NCBI GenBank assembly: GCA_038237925.1
Contig: JBBRYF010000006.1
Location: 62,001-126,000 of the forward strand
Source: AC-32 sp038237925
GTDB taxonomy: Bacteria; Actinomycetota; Thermoleophilia; Gaiellales; Gaiellaceae
DNA length: 64,000 bases
Reading direction: 5' to 3'
Shown here: positions 16,190 through 24,026 of the stretch, piece by piece
How positions within the stretch are numbered: position 1 is the first letter of the stretch
How the letters are laid out: each line of letters starts with the position of its first letter
Notes under the pieces: model-generated
The model's database searches: none
What the model saw: only the letters and a program-made list of their open reading frames with translations
What the model was told of the DNA's origin: nothing
Made by a program: the position numbers and the translations under genes

Positions 16190-17176
16190 CTAGAGCCAGC
16201 GCTTGAAACGGAAGAAGAGCGTCAGCCCCAAGCCGAGCCCGAGCATGAAGCCGACGATCGCCCAGAAGGCGGCCGCCGTCCCGAACCCCGGGAAGTGCAC
16301 GTTCATCCCGAAGATCCCCGTGATCAGCGTCAGCGGCAGCAGGATCACCGTCACCACGGTCAGCACGCGCAGGACGTCGTTCTGCCGGTGCGAGATGACC
16401 GACTCGTTCGTGTCCTCGAGCGCCTCGACGACCTCCTTGTAGTTGTCGAGGAGGTCCCAGATCCGCTCGGAGGCGTCGACGATGTCGTCGAAGTAGAGCT
16501 CGAGGTCCTCGGGCAGGAAGCGCTCGATCTTCCGCTCGAGCAGCCGCAGCGTCGAGCGCTCGGGCTTGATGATCTTGCGGTAGGAGATGATCTCCTGCTT
16601 CACGTTCGACAGGTCGCGCACGACCTCCTCGGCGCGCTTCTCGAACAGGTCGTCCTCGACCGAGTCGAGCTTGTGGCCGATCTTGTCGAGAATCGGGAAG
16701 CAGTAGTCGAAGAGGTCGTCGAGGATGTGGTAGAGCAGGTAGCCCGAGCCTTTCCCGAAGAGCTGGTCGCGGAGCTCCTCGTCCTCCTCACAGCGGCCGA
16801 AGAGCCGGGTCACGGGAAGCAGTTCGACGTTCGGTAGCGTCACGAGGTAGCCGTTACCGACGAACACGTCGAGCTCGGCCGCGTTCAGCCGCTGAATCGC
16901 CTTGTCGTACACGGGAAAGTGCAGGACGCCGAAGAGGTAGTCCGGGTATTCGTCGACCTTCGGGCGCTGGCGCCGCGAGAGGACGTCCTCGAGGTCGAGC
17001 GGATGCCAGCCGTAGCGCTCGGCGAGGAGCGATGCCTCCGCGAGTTGCGGGGAGTCGAGGTGGACCCAGGTCAGGCCGTGCGCGCGGAGCTCTGCGAGCC
17101 GCGGCTCAGACCGTGCTTCGACGTCCCTCGCTTGCGTGCGAGGTCTCGTGCGCTTGATGCGGGGAAGGCTCGGCAC
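16190..17176 (-). CDS. corA: CorA-family magnesium/divalent cation transporter
   Basis: 328 residues. The soluble alpha/beta N-terminal domain has HPLDLEDVLSRRQRPKVDEY, long helices follow, and two C-terminal membrane helices carry the signature GMN in LITGIFGMNVHFPG. The C terminus is basic (FFRFKRWL). The CorA pentamer imports Mg2+ (or Co2+/Ni2+). Its 5' end overlaps the 3' end of the upstream MFS gene by 71 nt on the same strand; no better downstream start was found. Confidence 0.93.
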   Translation of the reverse strand: MPSLPRIKRTRPRTQARDVEARSEPRLAELRAHGLTWVHLDSPQLAEASLLAERYGWHPLDLEDVLSRRQRPKVDEYPDYLFGVLHFPVYDKAIQRLNAAELDVFVGNGYLVTLPNVELLPVTRLFGRCEEDEELRDQLFGKGSGYLLYHILDDLFDYCFPILDKIGHKLDSVEDDLFEKRAEEVVRDLSNVKQEIISYRKIIKPERSTLRLLERKIERFLPEDLELYFDDIVDASERIWDLLDNYKEVVEALEDTNESVISHRQNDVLRVLTVVTVILLPLTLITGIFGMNVHFPGFGTAAAFWAIVGFMLGLGLGLTLFFRFKRWL

Positions 17177-18497
17177 CGGGACTGGGAGGGTCGTCGATTC
17201 TCATCGGAAGTGTTCGCCATGGTACCCGGAAAGCCTTGCGCCGAACCCGCTCCGGACCGGGCGAGAGGGCCAGTTCCCGGGGGATTCGCCGCTCCAGGAG
17301 CAGGAAGCCCGCGGCGGAGAGCGCGCAGGCAACGGCGGCTCCGCACCAGAGCGCCGTCGGCGAGCTGGTCAGCAACAGGCTTCCGATCGCCGGGCCGGCG
17401 AGGAAGCCGACCTGCCAGGCGGAGGTACGCAGCGCCATGTAGCGGCCGATCAGCGCCGGCGGCGCGAGGTCGGCCACGAGCGGGTTGTTGACGGCGCCGT
17501 GCACGCACTCGGCGATGCTGAAGGCGACGATCACCGCGCACAGGACGATGACGGCACGCGTTCCGTCCAGCCACGTCCCTGCGGCGACGACTCCGAGGCA
17601 GGTCGCGCTGAAGATCGCGCCGGCGGCCGCCAGTGCCCGCAGGCGGTTGCGTCCCCCGAGGGCCTTCGCGAACGGCAGCTGCGCGACGACGAGCACGAGC
17701 GTGTTCACGAAGAAGATCGCGCCGATCCCGGCCTCGCCCACGGAGGCGTGTTCCTTCACGTACGGCGGCAGCATCGTCGCGATCTGGGCGTATGCGGCGG
17801 CGACGAGCACCGCGGTCAGGGCGAGCAGCCAGACGAAGGTGCGGTTGAGCGCCACCTCGCGGTAGCCGCCGGCGGCGCGAGCGGCGGCGGCGCCCACTCG
17901 CGGGGGCTGCGGGACGAAGAGCAGCAGGCCGGCGAACGCGACGAACGTTCCGGCGTCGACCGCGAAGAGCAGGTCGTAGCTCGCCGGCACCCGAGTCGTC
18001 GCGATCAGGCCGCCGATCAGCCCGCCGATCCCGAAGCCGAGATTGTCCGTGACGCGCGTGAGCGCGTAGGCGGTCGTGCGCTGCTCGCCGGAGGTCAGCG
18101 CCGCGAGCAGGCTCGAGTGGCTCGGCGCGAAGCCGGCGTTGCCCGCGCCCGCGATTGCCGCCAGGCCAAACGCCTGCCAGGCGCTGCGCACGAACGGAAA
18201 GCCGCCGTAGCCGGCCGCGAGTAGCACCAGTGACGCCATCAGCGTCGTACGGGATCCGATCCGGTCGACGAGGCGCCCGGCCAGCGGGCTGCCGACGACG
18301 CCGATCCCGAGCAGGACGGCGACGACCGCTCCCGAGGTGCCGAGACCGAGGTGCCGCACGTCGTGCAGGTAGATGACGAGGAACGGGATCACGATCCCGT
18401 TGCCCAGCGAGTTTGCGACGCCGCCGGTCTCGAGCAACCACACGGGTCGCGGGAGCTGCGGCTTCAGGCTTTGGAGGTACTCGGCGACGGCTTTCAG
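17106..18497 (-). CDS. MFS exporter (copy 1), probable CTG start
   Basis: 463 residues if started at CTG 18497, or 445 from GTG 18443. There are twelve hydrophobic segments, with the MFS loop 2-3 motif in GRLVDRIGSRTTLMASLVLL. It is a paralogue of the gene at 21561-22865. The CTG-initiated N terminus (KAVAEYLQSLKPQLPRPVW) aligns residue for residue with the paralogue's ATG start (RPLAAYLRGLDPHLPRTVW), which is why CTG is preferred. The C-terminal tail after the last helix is long and polar. The substrate is unknown; the family suggests drug or metabolite efflux. A perfect 7-bp inverted repeat lies 47 bp upstream and could be an operator. Confidence 0.85.
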   Translation of the reverse strand: MKAVAEYLQSLKPQLPRPVWLLETGGVANSLGNGIVIPFLVIYLHDVRHLGLGTSGAVVAVLLGIGVVGSPLAGRLVDRIGSRTTLMASLVLLAAGYGGFPFVRSAWQAFGLAAIAGAGNAGFAPSHSSLLAALTSGEQRTTAYALTRVTDNLGFGIGGLIGGLIATTRVPASYDLLFAVDAGTFVAFAGLLLFVPQPPRVGAAAARAAGGYREVALNRTFVWLLALTAVLVAAAYAQIATMLPPYVKEHASVGEAGIGAIFFVNTLVLVVAQLPFAKALGGRNRLRALAAAGAIFSATCLGVVAAGTWLDGTRAVIVLCAVIVAFSIAECVHGAVNNPLVADLAPPALIGRYMALRTSAWQVGFLAGPAIGSLLLTSSPTALWCGAAVACALSAAGFLLLERRIPRELALSPGPERVRRKAFRVPWRTLPMRIDDPPSPGAEPSPHQAHETSHASEGRRSTV

Positions 18498-18543
18498 CGC
18501 CGCCCGAGAGTACTCGGGAACGAGCCGCGTGCCTAGAGCGCGC

Positions 18544-18561
18544 TGATTGATTCGTCAATCA
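18544..18561. promoter_or_regulatory. Inverted repeat upstream of MFS gene (possible operator)
   Basis: TGATTGA-TTCG-TCAATCA is a perfect 7-bp inverted repeat with 4-bp spacing. It lies in the divergent region between the MFS exporter and the secreted-protein gene and is A+T-rich against its surroundings. The size fits a TetR/MarR/GntR dimer site; no regulator gene is adjacent. Confidence 0.45.
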
Positions 18562-18686
18562 AACGCGAAATGCGCGAGCGAATTGTCCGTACAGGTTTTC
18601 GTTGTCGCAATACGCGGTAGACGACGCGTTGTAACGGCGCAATCCGCGTCGTCGCGCACACACACAGGACTCATGGGGGTGACAGG

Positions 18687-20525
18687 ATGGTGCGGAAGCT
18701 CGTTCCCCAGGCCGTCGCTGGGATCAGGCGGCGGCGGAGGGTGTTCGTCGTGGCTTCGCTCCCGGTGGTGCTGGCCGCCGTTGCGGTGGCTGTCGCCGGA
18801 GGATCCGGCACCGGCACGACCGCGAGGGGCGCCACGCATTCGGTCGGGATCGCGCGGGCGAGCGCGACGGGCGGCGGGAGGACGTCGTTCGCAGCCGCGA
18901 CCACCGCGGCCGGCACGCCGGCAGGGCCGCACGTGATCAACGGCGACTTCCAGGGCGTCTCGCCGGAGGTCAGCTCGCTGGCGGTGCTGCCGGTCCCGCA
19001 GGCGCCGCTGAAGGCGCGCGGGATCGAGTCTCTCCAGCCGTCCACGGCTGCGTCGAGCGCCAAGGACCCGGTCGTCCAGAAGACGAAGGGCACCGGCCCG
19101 ATCTCCGGGCCGATCCAGAACTTCGACGGCATCTGCCTGCCGTTCGGCGAGCCGTGCAGCCTGCCGAGCAGCTGTAGCTGTCTCCCGCCCGACACGAACG
19201 GCGAGGTCGGCGCGACGCAGTACGTGCAGATGGCGAACACCGATTTCGCGGTCTTCTCGAAGACCGGCACGGTCCTGCGCACCGCGACCCCGATCAACCA
19301 GCTCTGGGCGAACGCGGGGGGTGAGTGCGCGGAGTACGACAACGGCGACCCGGTGGTGTTGTACGACCAGCTCGCGAACCGCTGGATGCTCTCGCAGTTC
19401 ATCGCGACGCCGACCGCCAACGAGGAGTACGGGCAGTGCATCGCCGTTTCGACGACCGGCGATGCGACCGGCTCGTATTACCTCTACGAGTTCCACTTCG
19501 GCCGGACGTTCCACGACTACGAGAAGCTCGGCGTCTGGCCTGACGCGTACTACATGTCGTCGAACGAGTTCCCGGACGGCACGCAGACTTCGAGCGGCGC
19601 GGGCGCCATGGCCTTCGAGCGCGCGAAGATGCTCGCCGGCCAGCCGGCCCGCGTCATCTACTTCGACCAAACGGCGAACAACCCGCCCGGCGGCCAGTAC
19701 ATCGGTCAGCTCCCGGGCGACCTCGACGGCTCGACCCTGCCACCGGCAGGCTCGCCGAACCTGTTCGCCGAGGTCGACGACCCATCGTCGATTCCGCCGA
19801 CCGATGGCAGCGACGGGTTCGCGATGCGGCTCTGGAAGTTCCACGTTGACTGGGCCAACCCGTCGGACTCGACGTTCGGGAACAACGGCCAGCCCAGCTA
19901 CACGCTTCCTGTCGCGCCCTTCGTCCGGCCACAGTGCGTCTACGGCTACGGCGACTGCGTCCCGCAGAAGGGCGGCCCGCAGGGGCTCGACGTCCTCGCC
20001 GACCGGCTGATGTTCCGGCTCTCGTACCGGAACTTCGGCAGCCACGGCTCGCTGCTCCTCAACCACACCGTGACCGCGGACGGCCGCACCGGCATCCGCT
20101 GGTACGAGGTGCGGATCCCGAAGGGCGGCGCGGCCTCGATCTACCAGCAGGGCACCTACGCCCCGAGCGACGGCCTGACGAACCCGCTCTGGCGCTGGAT
20201 GGGCAGCGTCGCGCAGGACAAGAAGGGCGACATCGCTGCCGGCTACAGCGCCTCGGGCCCGAACAACTTCCCCTCCGTGCGCTACACTGGCCGTGCCGCC
20301 GGCGACTCCCTCGGTCAGATGACGCAGGCGGAGCAGGTCGCCTAGACGGGCACCGGCCCGCAGACGGAGGCCGAGGGCCGCTGGGGCGACTACAGCGACC
20401 TGACCGTCGATCCGAGCAACGACTGCACGTTCTGGTACACGCAGGAGTACCTCGGCCAGGACACGGTCGTGCTCGGAACCTGGAGGACGCGCGTCGTGTC
20501 CTTCAAGTTCCCCGGCTGCAAGTAG
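18687..20525 (+). CDS. Large secreted protein interrupted by in-frame TAG
   Basis: The frame opens at ATG 18687 and meets TAG at 20343-20345 after 552 residues. It then continues in the same frame for 59 more codons, to TAG at 20523-20525. The downstream part reads TGTGPQTEAEGRWGDYSDLT and ends in VVSFKFPGCK, with protein-like composition and codon bias. The natural end is therefore at 20525 (612 residues). An N-terminal signal (VASLPVVLAAVAVAVAGG) is followed by a domain with CLPPDTNGEVGATQYVQMAN and repeated Asp-Tyr-Glu motifs, resembling large secreted actinobacterial and myxobacterial beta-propeller proteins. The amber codon may be a recent nonsense mutation, a sequencing error or a readthrough site. 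A strong terminator follows the second stop, not the first. Confidence 0.75.
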
Positions 20526-20533
20526 CTCTCGCG

Positions 20534-20569
20534 AACGCCGCGCGCCTCGAATCCGCGGCGCGCGGCGTT
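20534..20569 (+). terminator. Strong hairpin terminator after secreted-protein gene
   Basis: A perfect 13-bp stem (AACGCCGCGCGCC / GGCGCGCGGCGTT) with a 10-nt loop, 8 nt after the second TAG. There is no long T-run, as is common in this high-GC background. It also lies between convergent genes and could serve both. Confidence 0.75.
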
Positions 20570-20586
20570 GCCATTCCCCTGCGGGG

Positions 20587-21000
20587 TTAGGCGCTCGCGC
20601 CGTTCGAGCTCGGCGGCGCCTGACGGGGCCCGGGCATCCCGGAGTCCACGCCGACCACCTGGTACTGCTTGCTCACGTAGACGACCTCGTAGGCCGCATT
20701 GCCGTCGGCGTCGGTCTCCACGCGGATGACCGTCCCGCCGGGGACCTTGGCGAGGGCGAGTTGCCTCACCTTCGCCAGGGCGTCACCGGTCACCGGCGTC
20801 TCGTCGCTGCGCTGGCGGCCCCAGGGTTGGCGGGCACTCGGTGCCGCGGCCGGTGTGCTCGCCGCGACGGCACTGGGCGACCCGCTCGAGCCCGAGCCGG
20901 TCGCCGCACCCGCGACGCCGTAGGTGCCGGCGGCCAAACCGGCCGCGACCGCTCCGAGGACGACCACTCGCTCGATCGACCACCGTTTCTGTCTGTCCAT
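20587..21000 (-). CDS. Secreted PepSY-like protein
   Basis: 137 residues from ATG 21000, chosen because AGGAGG lies 7 nt upstream. A longer frame to 21210 has no ribosome site and odd composition. An N-terminal membrane segment (VVVLGAVAAGLAAGTYGVAG) and a Ser/Ala/Pro linker precede a PepSY-like domain (ALAKVRQLALAKVPGGTVIR, then ETDADGNAAYEVVYV). PepSY domains often inhibit proteases or modulate envelope enzymes. Confidence 0.75.
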   Translation of the reverse strand: MDRQKRWSIERVVVLGAVAAGLAAGTYGVAGAATGSGSSGSPSAVAASTPAAAPSARQPWGRQRSDETPVTGDALAKVRQLALAKVPGGTVIRVETDADGNAAYEVVYVSKQYQVVGVDSGMPGPRQAPPSSNGASA

Positions 21001-21157
21001 TACGCGCCTCCTGCTTGTCGGGTTACCGGACGCAGGAGGAACCTCGCAGCCGAAGCTGAGACGGGCGTGTGAAAAGGCTGAAGACCTCGTAAGAGTTGGA
21101 GCGGAAGCGAACCGCAGGCCAGTCAAGCACACTCCGCAACCAGTCGATACCGCAGGG

Positions 21158-21274
21158 GTGCGCGGACGTTGGCTACTCATCGGCTGGCTCCTGTTCGTGT
21201 TCGCGTTCACGCCGCTCTATTGGATCTCGACCTACTTCGCGCGCCGCGGCCGACATGGCGGCCGCGGCTCGTAG
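21158..21274 (+). CDS. Possible 38-aa single-helix membrane peptide
   Basis: A GTG at 21158 opens a 38-residue frame with one hydrophobic helix (WLLIGWLLFVFAFTPLYWI) and a basic Arg/Gly tail. The ribosome site is weak (GCAGGG). The composition looks like a real small membrane protein, but this is not proven. The rest of 21001-21345 holds no other recognisable gene. Confidence 0.35.
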   Translation: MRGRWLLIGWLLFVFAFTPLYWISTYFARRGRHGGRGS

Positions 21275-21299
21275 TCGCCCTGCGAAGAAGTCGATCCGG

Positions 21300-21336
21300 C
21301 GAAAGTCGTCATGGCCGCGAAGCGGCCGGACTTTCG
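21300..21336 (-). terminator. Two-tier hairpin downstream of tRNA-Arg
   Basis: An outer stem CGAAAGT/ACTTTCG encloses an inner stem GGCCGC-GAA-GCGGCC. It lies 9 nt beyond the 3' end of tRNA-Arg, where a terminator or processing signal is expected. A structurally similar hairpin with different bases lies beside the truncated tRNA copy. Confidence 0.6.
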
Positions 21337-21345
21337 ACGGGAGAG

Positions 21346-21418
21346 TGCGCCTGGCAGGAATCGAACCTGCGACCTCGCGCTCCGGAGGCGCGCGCTCTAT
21401 CCCCTGAGCTACAGGCGC
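21346..21418 (-). tRNA. tRNA-Arg(CCG)
   Basis: A full cloverleaf of 73 nt without encoded CCA: acceptor GCGCCTG/CAGGCGC, D stem GCTC/GAGC, anticodon stem CGCGC/GCGCG around loop CTCCGGA (anticodon CCG, reading CGG), variable AGGTC, T arm GCAGG-TTCGATT-CCTGC, discriminator A. Confidence 0.95.
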
Positions 21419-21494
21419 TCGAGTACGCGAGTCTAGCGACGCCGAGGAGGGGGCTTTGCCGGCCTCCTCTCAGTCCATTCTCGGAAGCCAGAAT

Positions 21495-21535
21495 CCGAGA
21501 AAAGTTGTATGCGCGAAGCGCGAGACTTTTCTCGG
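21495..21535 (-). repeat. Two-tier hairpin next to truncated tRNA-Arg copy
   Basis: Outer 11-bp stem CCGAGAAAAGT/ACTTTTCTCGG, inner stem GCGC-GAA-GCGC. It has the same architecture as the hairpin at 21300-21336, with compensating base changes in both stems, so the structure rather than the sequence appears conserved. Confidence 0.6.
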
Positions 21536-21545
21536 GAAGCGCGCT

Positions 21546-21570
21546 GCTCTATCCCCTGAGCTACAGGCGC
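21546..21570 (-). pseudogene. Truncated tRNA-Arg 5' half
   Basis: The acceptor 5' strand and entire D arm of tRNA-Arg(CCG) are repeated here. The 28 nt at 21546-21573 are identical to 21394-21421. The anticodon arm, T arm and acceptor 3' strand are missing and replaced by a hairpin. The MFS gene stop codon lies inside this fragment. Confidence 0.8.
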
Positions 21571-22865
21571 TCGGGGGCCAAGTCTAGCGGCGGGGTGAGC
21601 GGGGTCACCGTGACGGCCTCCGACTTCGGCGTTCGGCGCACTCCTGGCGGTAGGCTCCGCTCGAGCGCCAGGCAGCCGACCGCGGCTACGAGGCAGACCG
21701 CGGCCGCCAGCGGCCAGACCGCCAGCGGGTGCCAGTCGAGCAGCACGCCGCCGACCGCCGGTCCGAGGATCGAGCCGGCGCTCCACGACATCGAGCCGAG
21801 CGCGAAGTAGCGGCCGCGCAGGCGTTCGGGGGCGAGGTCGGCGACGAGCGGCGCCTGCGTCGGCCCTTGCAGGGTCTCGCCGACGCCGAAGATCATCGTC
21901 GCGAGGATCAGGACGAGCGCGGCCGAGGTCGCGGTCAGTAGCGCGCCGGCGGCGAGCACGACGAGCGCCGCGACCGCCCAGAGCACGTTCATCAGCGCGA
22001 GCGCGACCATGCGGCGCCTGCCTTCGAGCGCCTTCGAGACCGGCAGCTGGATCAGGACGATCAGGAGCGTGTTCGCGAGCCAGATGAAGCCGACCCAGCG
22101 CTCGTTCACACCCGCGTAGTTCTTCGCGAACGGCGGCAGGAGCGCGAAGACCTCATACCCGACCGCGACGAAGAGGACGTTCAGTCCGAGCAGGCCGACG
22201 AAGTTGCGGTCGCGCAGCACCGCGCGGTAGCCGTTGCCGCGGTCGTCCGTCCTCTCGGCTGCGACCTCCGGCGGCTCGGAGACCGCCGAGAGCACGACGA
22301 TGAAGACGACGAACGTGGCCGCGTCGGCGAGGAACAGCCGGGTGAAGCTTCCGGGGTCGGCGGTGGTCGCGATCAAGCCGCCGGCAAGGCTGCCGAGGCC
22401 CATCCCGAGGTTCATGCTGATCCGCTGCAGCGCGTAGGCGGAGTGGCGGTCCTCGGCCGGTGTCAACCGCGAGAGCAGCGTCGATTGCCCGGGCCAGAAG
22501 CAGGCGGTGCCGACGCCGTCGAGCCCAAGCAGGGCGAACGCATGCCACGGATGGTGGATCAGCGGGAAGAGCGCGAAGGAGGCAGCCTGGAGCGCAAGCC
22601 CGATCAGCAGCGTGTTGCGGCCGCCGATCCGGTCGACGGTCGTCCCGGCGAGCAGACCGGCGAGCAGCGCGGTCACCCCGCCGAACGCGAGCGCGAGGCC
22701 CGCCAGCGAGAACGAGATCCCGCGCACGTTGTGCAGGTAGATGACGACGAACGGGATCACGACGCCGTTGCCGAGCGAGTTCACGACGCCGCCCGCCTGG
22801 ACGAGCCAGACGGTGCGAGGGAGGTGCGGGTCGAGCCCGCGGAGGTACGCGGCCAGCGGTCGCAT
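21561..22865 (-). CDS. MFS exporter (copy 2)
   Basis: 434 residues from ATG 22865 with twelve hydrophobic segments. LLAGTTVDRIGGRNTLLIGL is the loop 2-3 motif. It is clearly paralogous to the gene at 17106-18497 over the whole length (for example NSLGNGVVIPFVVIYLHNV against NSLGNGIVIPFLVIYLHDV). Probable efflux transporter of unknown substrate. Its last codons and TAG are formed by the 5' end of a truncated tRNA-Arg copy, so the original C terminus may have been replaced. It is divergent from dgcA. Confidence 0.9.
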   Translation of the reverse strand: MRPLAAYLRGLDPHLPRTVWLVQAGGVVNSLGNGVVIPFVVIYLHNVRGISFSLAGLALAFGGVTALLAGLLAGTTVDRIGGRNTLLIGLALQAASFALFPLIHHPWHAFALLGLDGVGTACFWPGQSTLLSRLTPAEDRHSAYALQRISMNLGMGLGSLAGGLIATTADPGSFTRLFLADAATFVVFIVVLSAVSEPPEVAAERTDDRGNGYRAVLRDRNFVGLLGLNVLFVAVGYEVFALLPPFAKNYAGVNERWVGFIWLANTLLIVLIQLPVSKALEGRRRMVALALMNVLWAVAALVVLAAGALLTATSAALVLILATMIFGVGETLQGPTQAPLVADLAPERLRGRYFALGSMSWSAGSILGPAVGGVLLDWHPLAVWPLAAAVCLVAAVGCLALERSLPPGVRRTPKSEAVTVTPLTPPLDLAPERL

Positions 22866-23000
22866 CCGGAGCTTCTAAGGCGCCGTCTTGCGGCGCCGAC
22901 CATCGAGGCCGCGCGAGCCTTGCTCGCGTGGCCGCTCGACGCACCGCGGCGGAATCGTGTGTTTGGGAGCTCGAGTCGAGATCGCCTTAAGGTATCCACC

Positions 23001-24026
23001 GTGGAGCTCGAGGCCAGGACCGCGACGGTGCGCATGGCCGAGACGTTCGTGATCTCGCGCGGCTCAGCCGACGAAGCCGAGACCGTGGTCGTCGAGATCC
23101 GGCACGACGGCGTCAGCGGCTTCGGCGAGGCGGCTCCGATCGAGCGCTACGACGAGTCACCGGCGTCGGCTCTGGCCTTCGCGCAGGACGCCGCGGGGCT
23201 GCTCGGCGACGACCCGTTCGCCTTCGAGGCGATCGAGGCGCGGCTGCGCGAGCGGCCCGGCGAGCAGGCGGCGAAGGCTGCGATTGACGCGGCGCTGCAC
23301 GATCTGTGCGGCAAGCTCGTCGGGCTGCCCGTGTGGCAGCTGCTCGGCCTCGAGCGCGAGGGACCGCCGACCTCCTGGACGATCTGGCTCGGAGATCCCG
23401 ACGACATGGCCCGGCGCGCAGAGAAGGTGCGCGGCCGGTTCAAGCGGCTGAAGCTGAAGCTCGGAGCGGGCGACGGGCGCGATGTCGAGAGGGTGCAGGC
23501 CGTGCACGCGGTCTCCGATGTTCCGCTGCAGGTAGACGTGAACGAGGCGTGGTCGCTGGAGGAAGCGCTCGAGGCGCTGCCTCAGCTCGCGGAGCTCGGT
23601 ATCGAGTACTGCGAGCAGCCGCTGCCCGCGGGCGATCCCGACGGCCCGGAGCTGAAGCGACGCTCGCCGCTTCCGATCTACGTCGACGAGGATTGTCACA
23701 CGCTCGGCGACGTCGCCGCCTGCGCCGAGCGCGCGCACGGGCTGAACGTGAAGCTCGCGAAGTCGGGCGGGGTCCGCGAGGCCGTGCGGATGGTGCATGC
23801 GGGCCGCGCGCTCGGCCTCGGGATGATGCTCGGCTGCATGAACGAGTCGGGCCTGGCCGTCGCGGCGGGGGCGGCGTGCGCGAGCCTCTTCGACCACGTC
23901 GACCTCGACGGGAACCTGCTCCTCGTGGAGGACCCGTGGCCGGGGGTCCAGCTCGTCGACGGCGTGCAGCTTCCCTCGAACGAACCGGGGCTCGGTGTCA
24001 GGCAAGCGGTACCTGCTCCTGGCTGA
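23001..24026 (+). CDS. dgcA: Enolase-superfamily racemase (dipeptide epimerase / N-acetyl-D-glutamate racemase)
   Basis: 341 residues from GTG 23001. It has an enolase-superfamily N-terminal capping domain, then a TIM barrel with the lysine pair in RLKLKLGAG, metal ligands in LQVDVNEAWS, EYCEQPL and YVDEDCH, the second lysine in NVKLAKSGG, and LGCMNESG. This is the muconate-lactonizing-enzyme/L-Ala-D/L-Glu epimerase subgroup. The neighbour overlapping it by 32 nt is a DUF1611/DgcN protein. The DgcA-DgcN pair is known to convert D-glutamate through N-acetyl-D-glutamate to N-acetyl-L-glutamate, and that assignment is preferred over plain dipeptide epimerase. The open frame extends upstream to 22443, but that part lies antisense to the MFS gene. 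Confidence 0.85.
   Translation: MELEARTATVRMAETFVISRGSADEAETVVVEIRHDGVSGFGEAAPIERYDESPASALAFAQDAAGLLGDDPFAFEAIEARLRERPGEQAAKAAIDAALHDLCGKLVGLPVWQLLGLEREGPPTSWTIWLGDPDDMARRAEKVRGRFKRLKLKLGAGDGRDVERVQAVHAVSDVPLQVDVNEAWSLEEALEALPQLAELGIEYCEQPLPAGDPDGPELKRRSPLPIYVDEDCHTLGDVAACAERAHGLNVKLAKSGGVREAVRMVHAGRALGLGMMLGCMNESGLAVAAGAACASLFDHVDLDGNLLLVEDPWPGVQLVDGVQLPSNEPGLGVRQAVPAPG

Noticed and set aside
22443..23000. 186-codon upstream extension of dgcA
   Set aside because: Most of it is antisense to the MFS gene; the enolase-family N terminus begins at GTG 23001.
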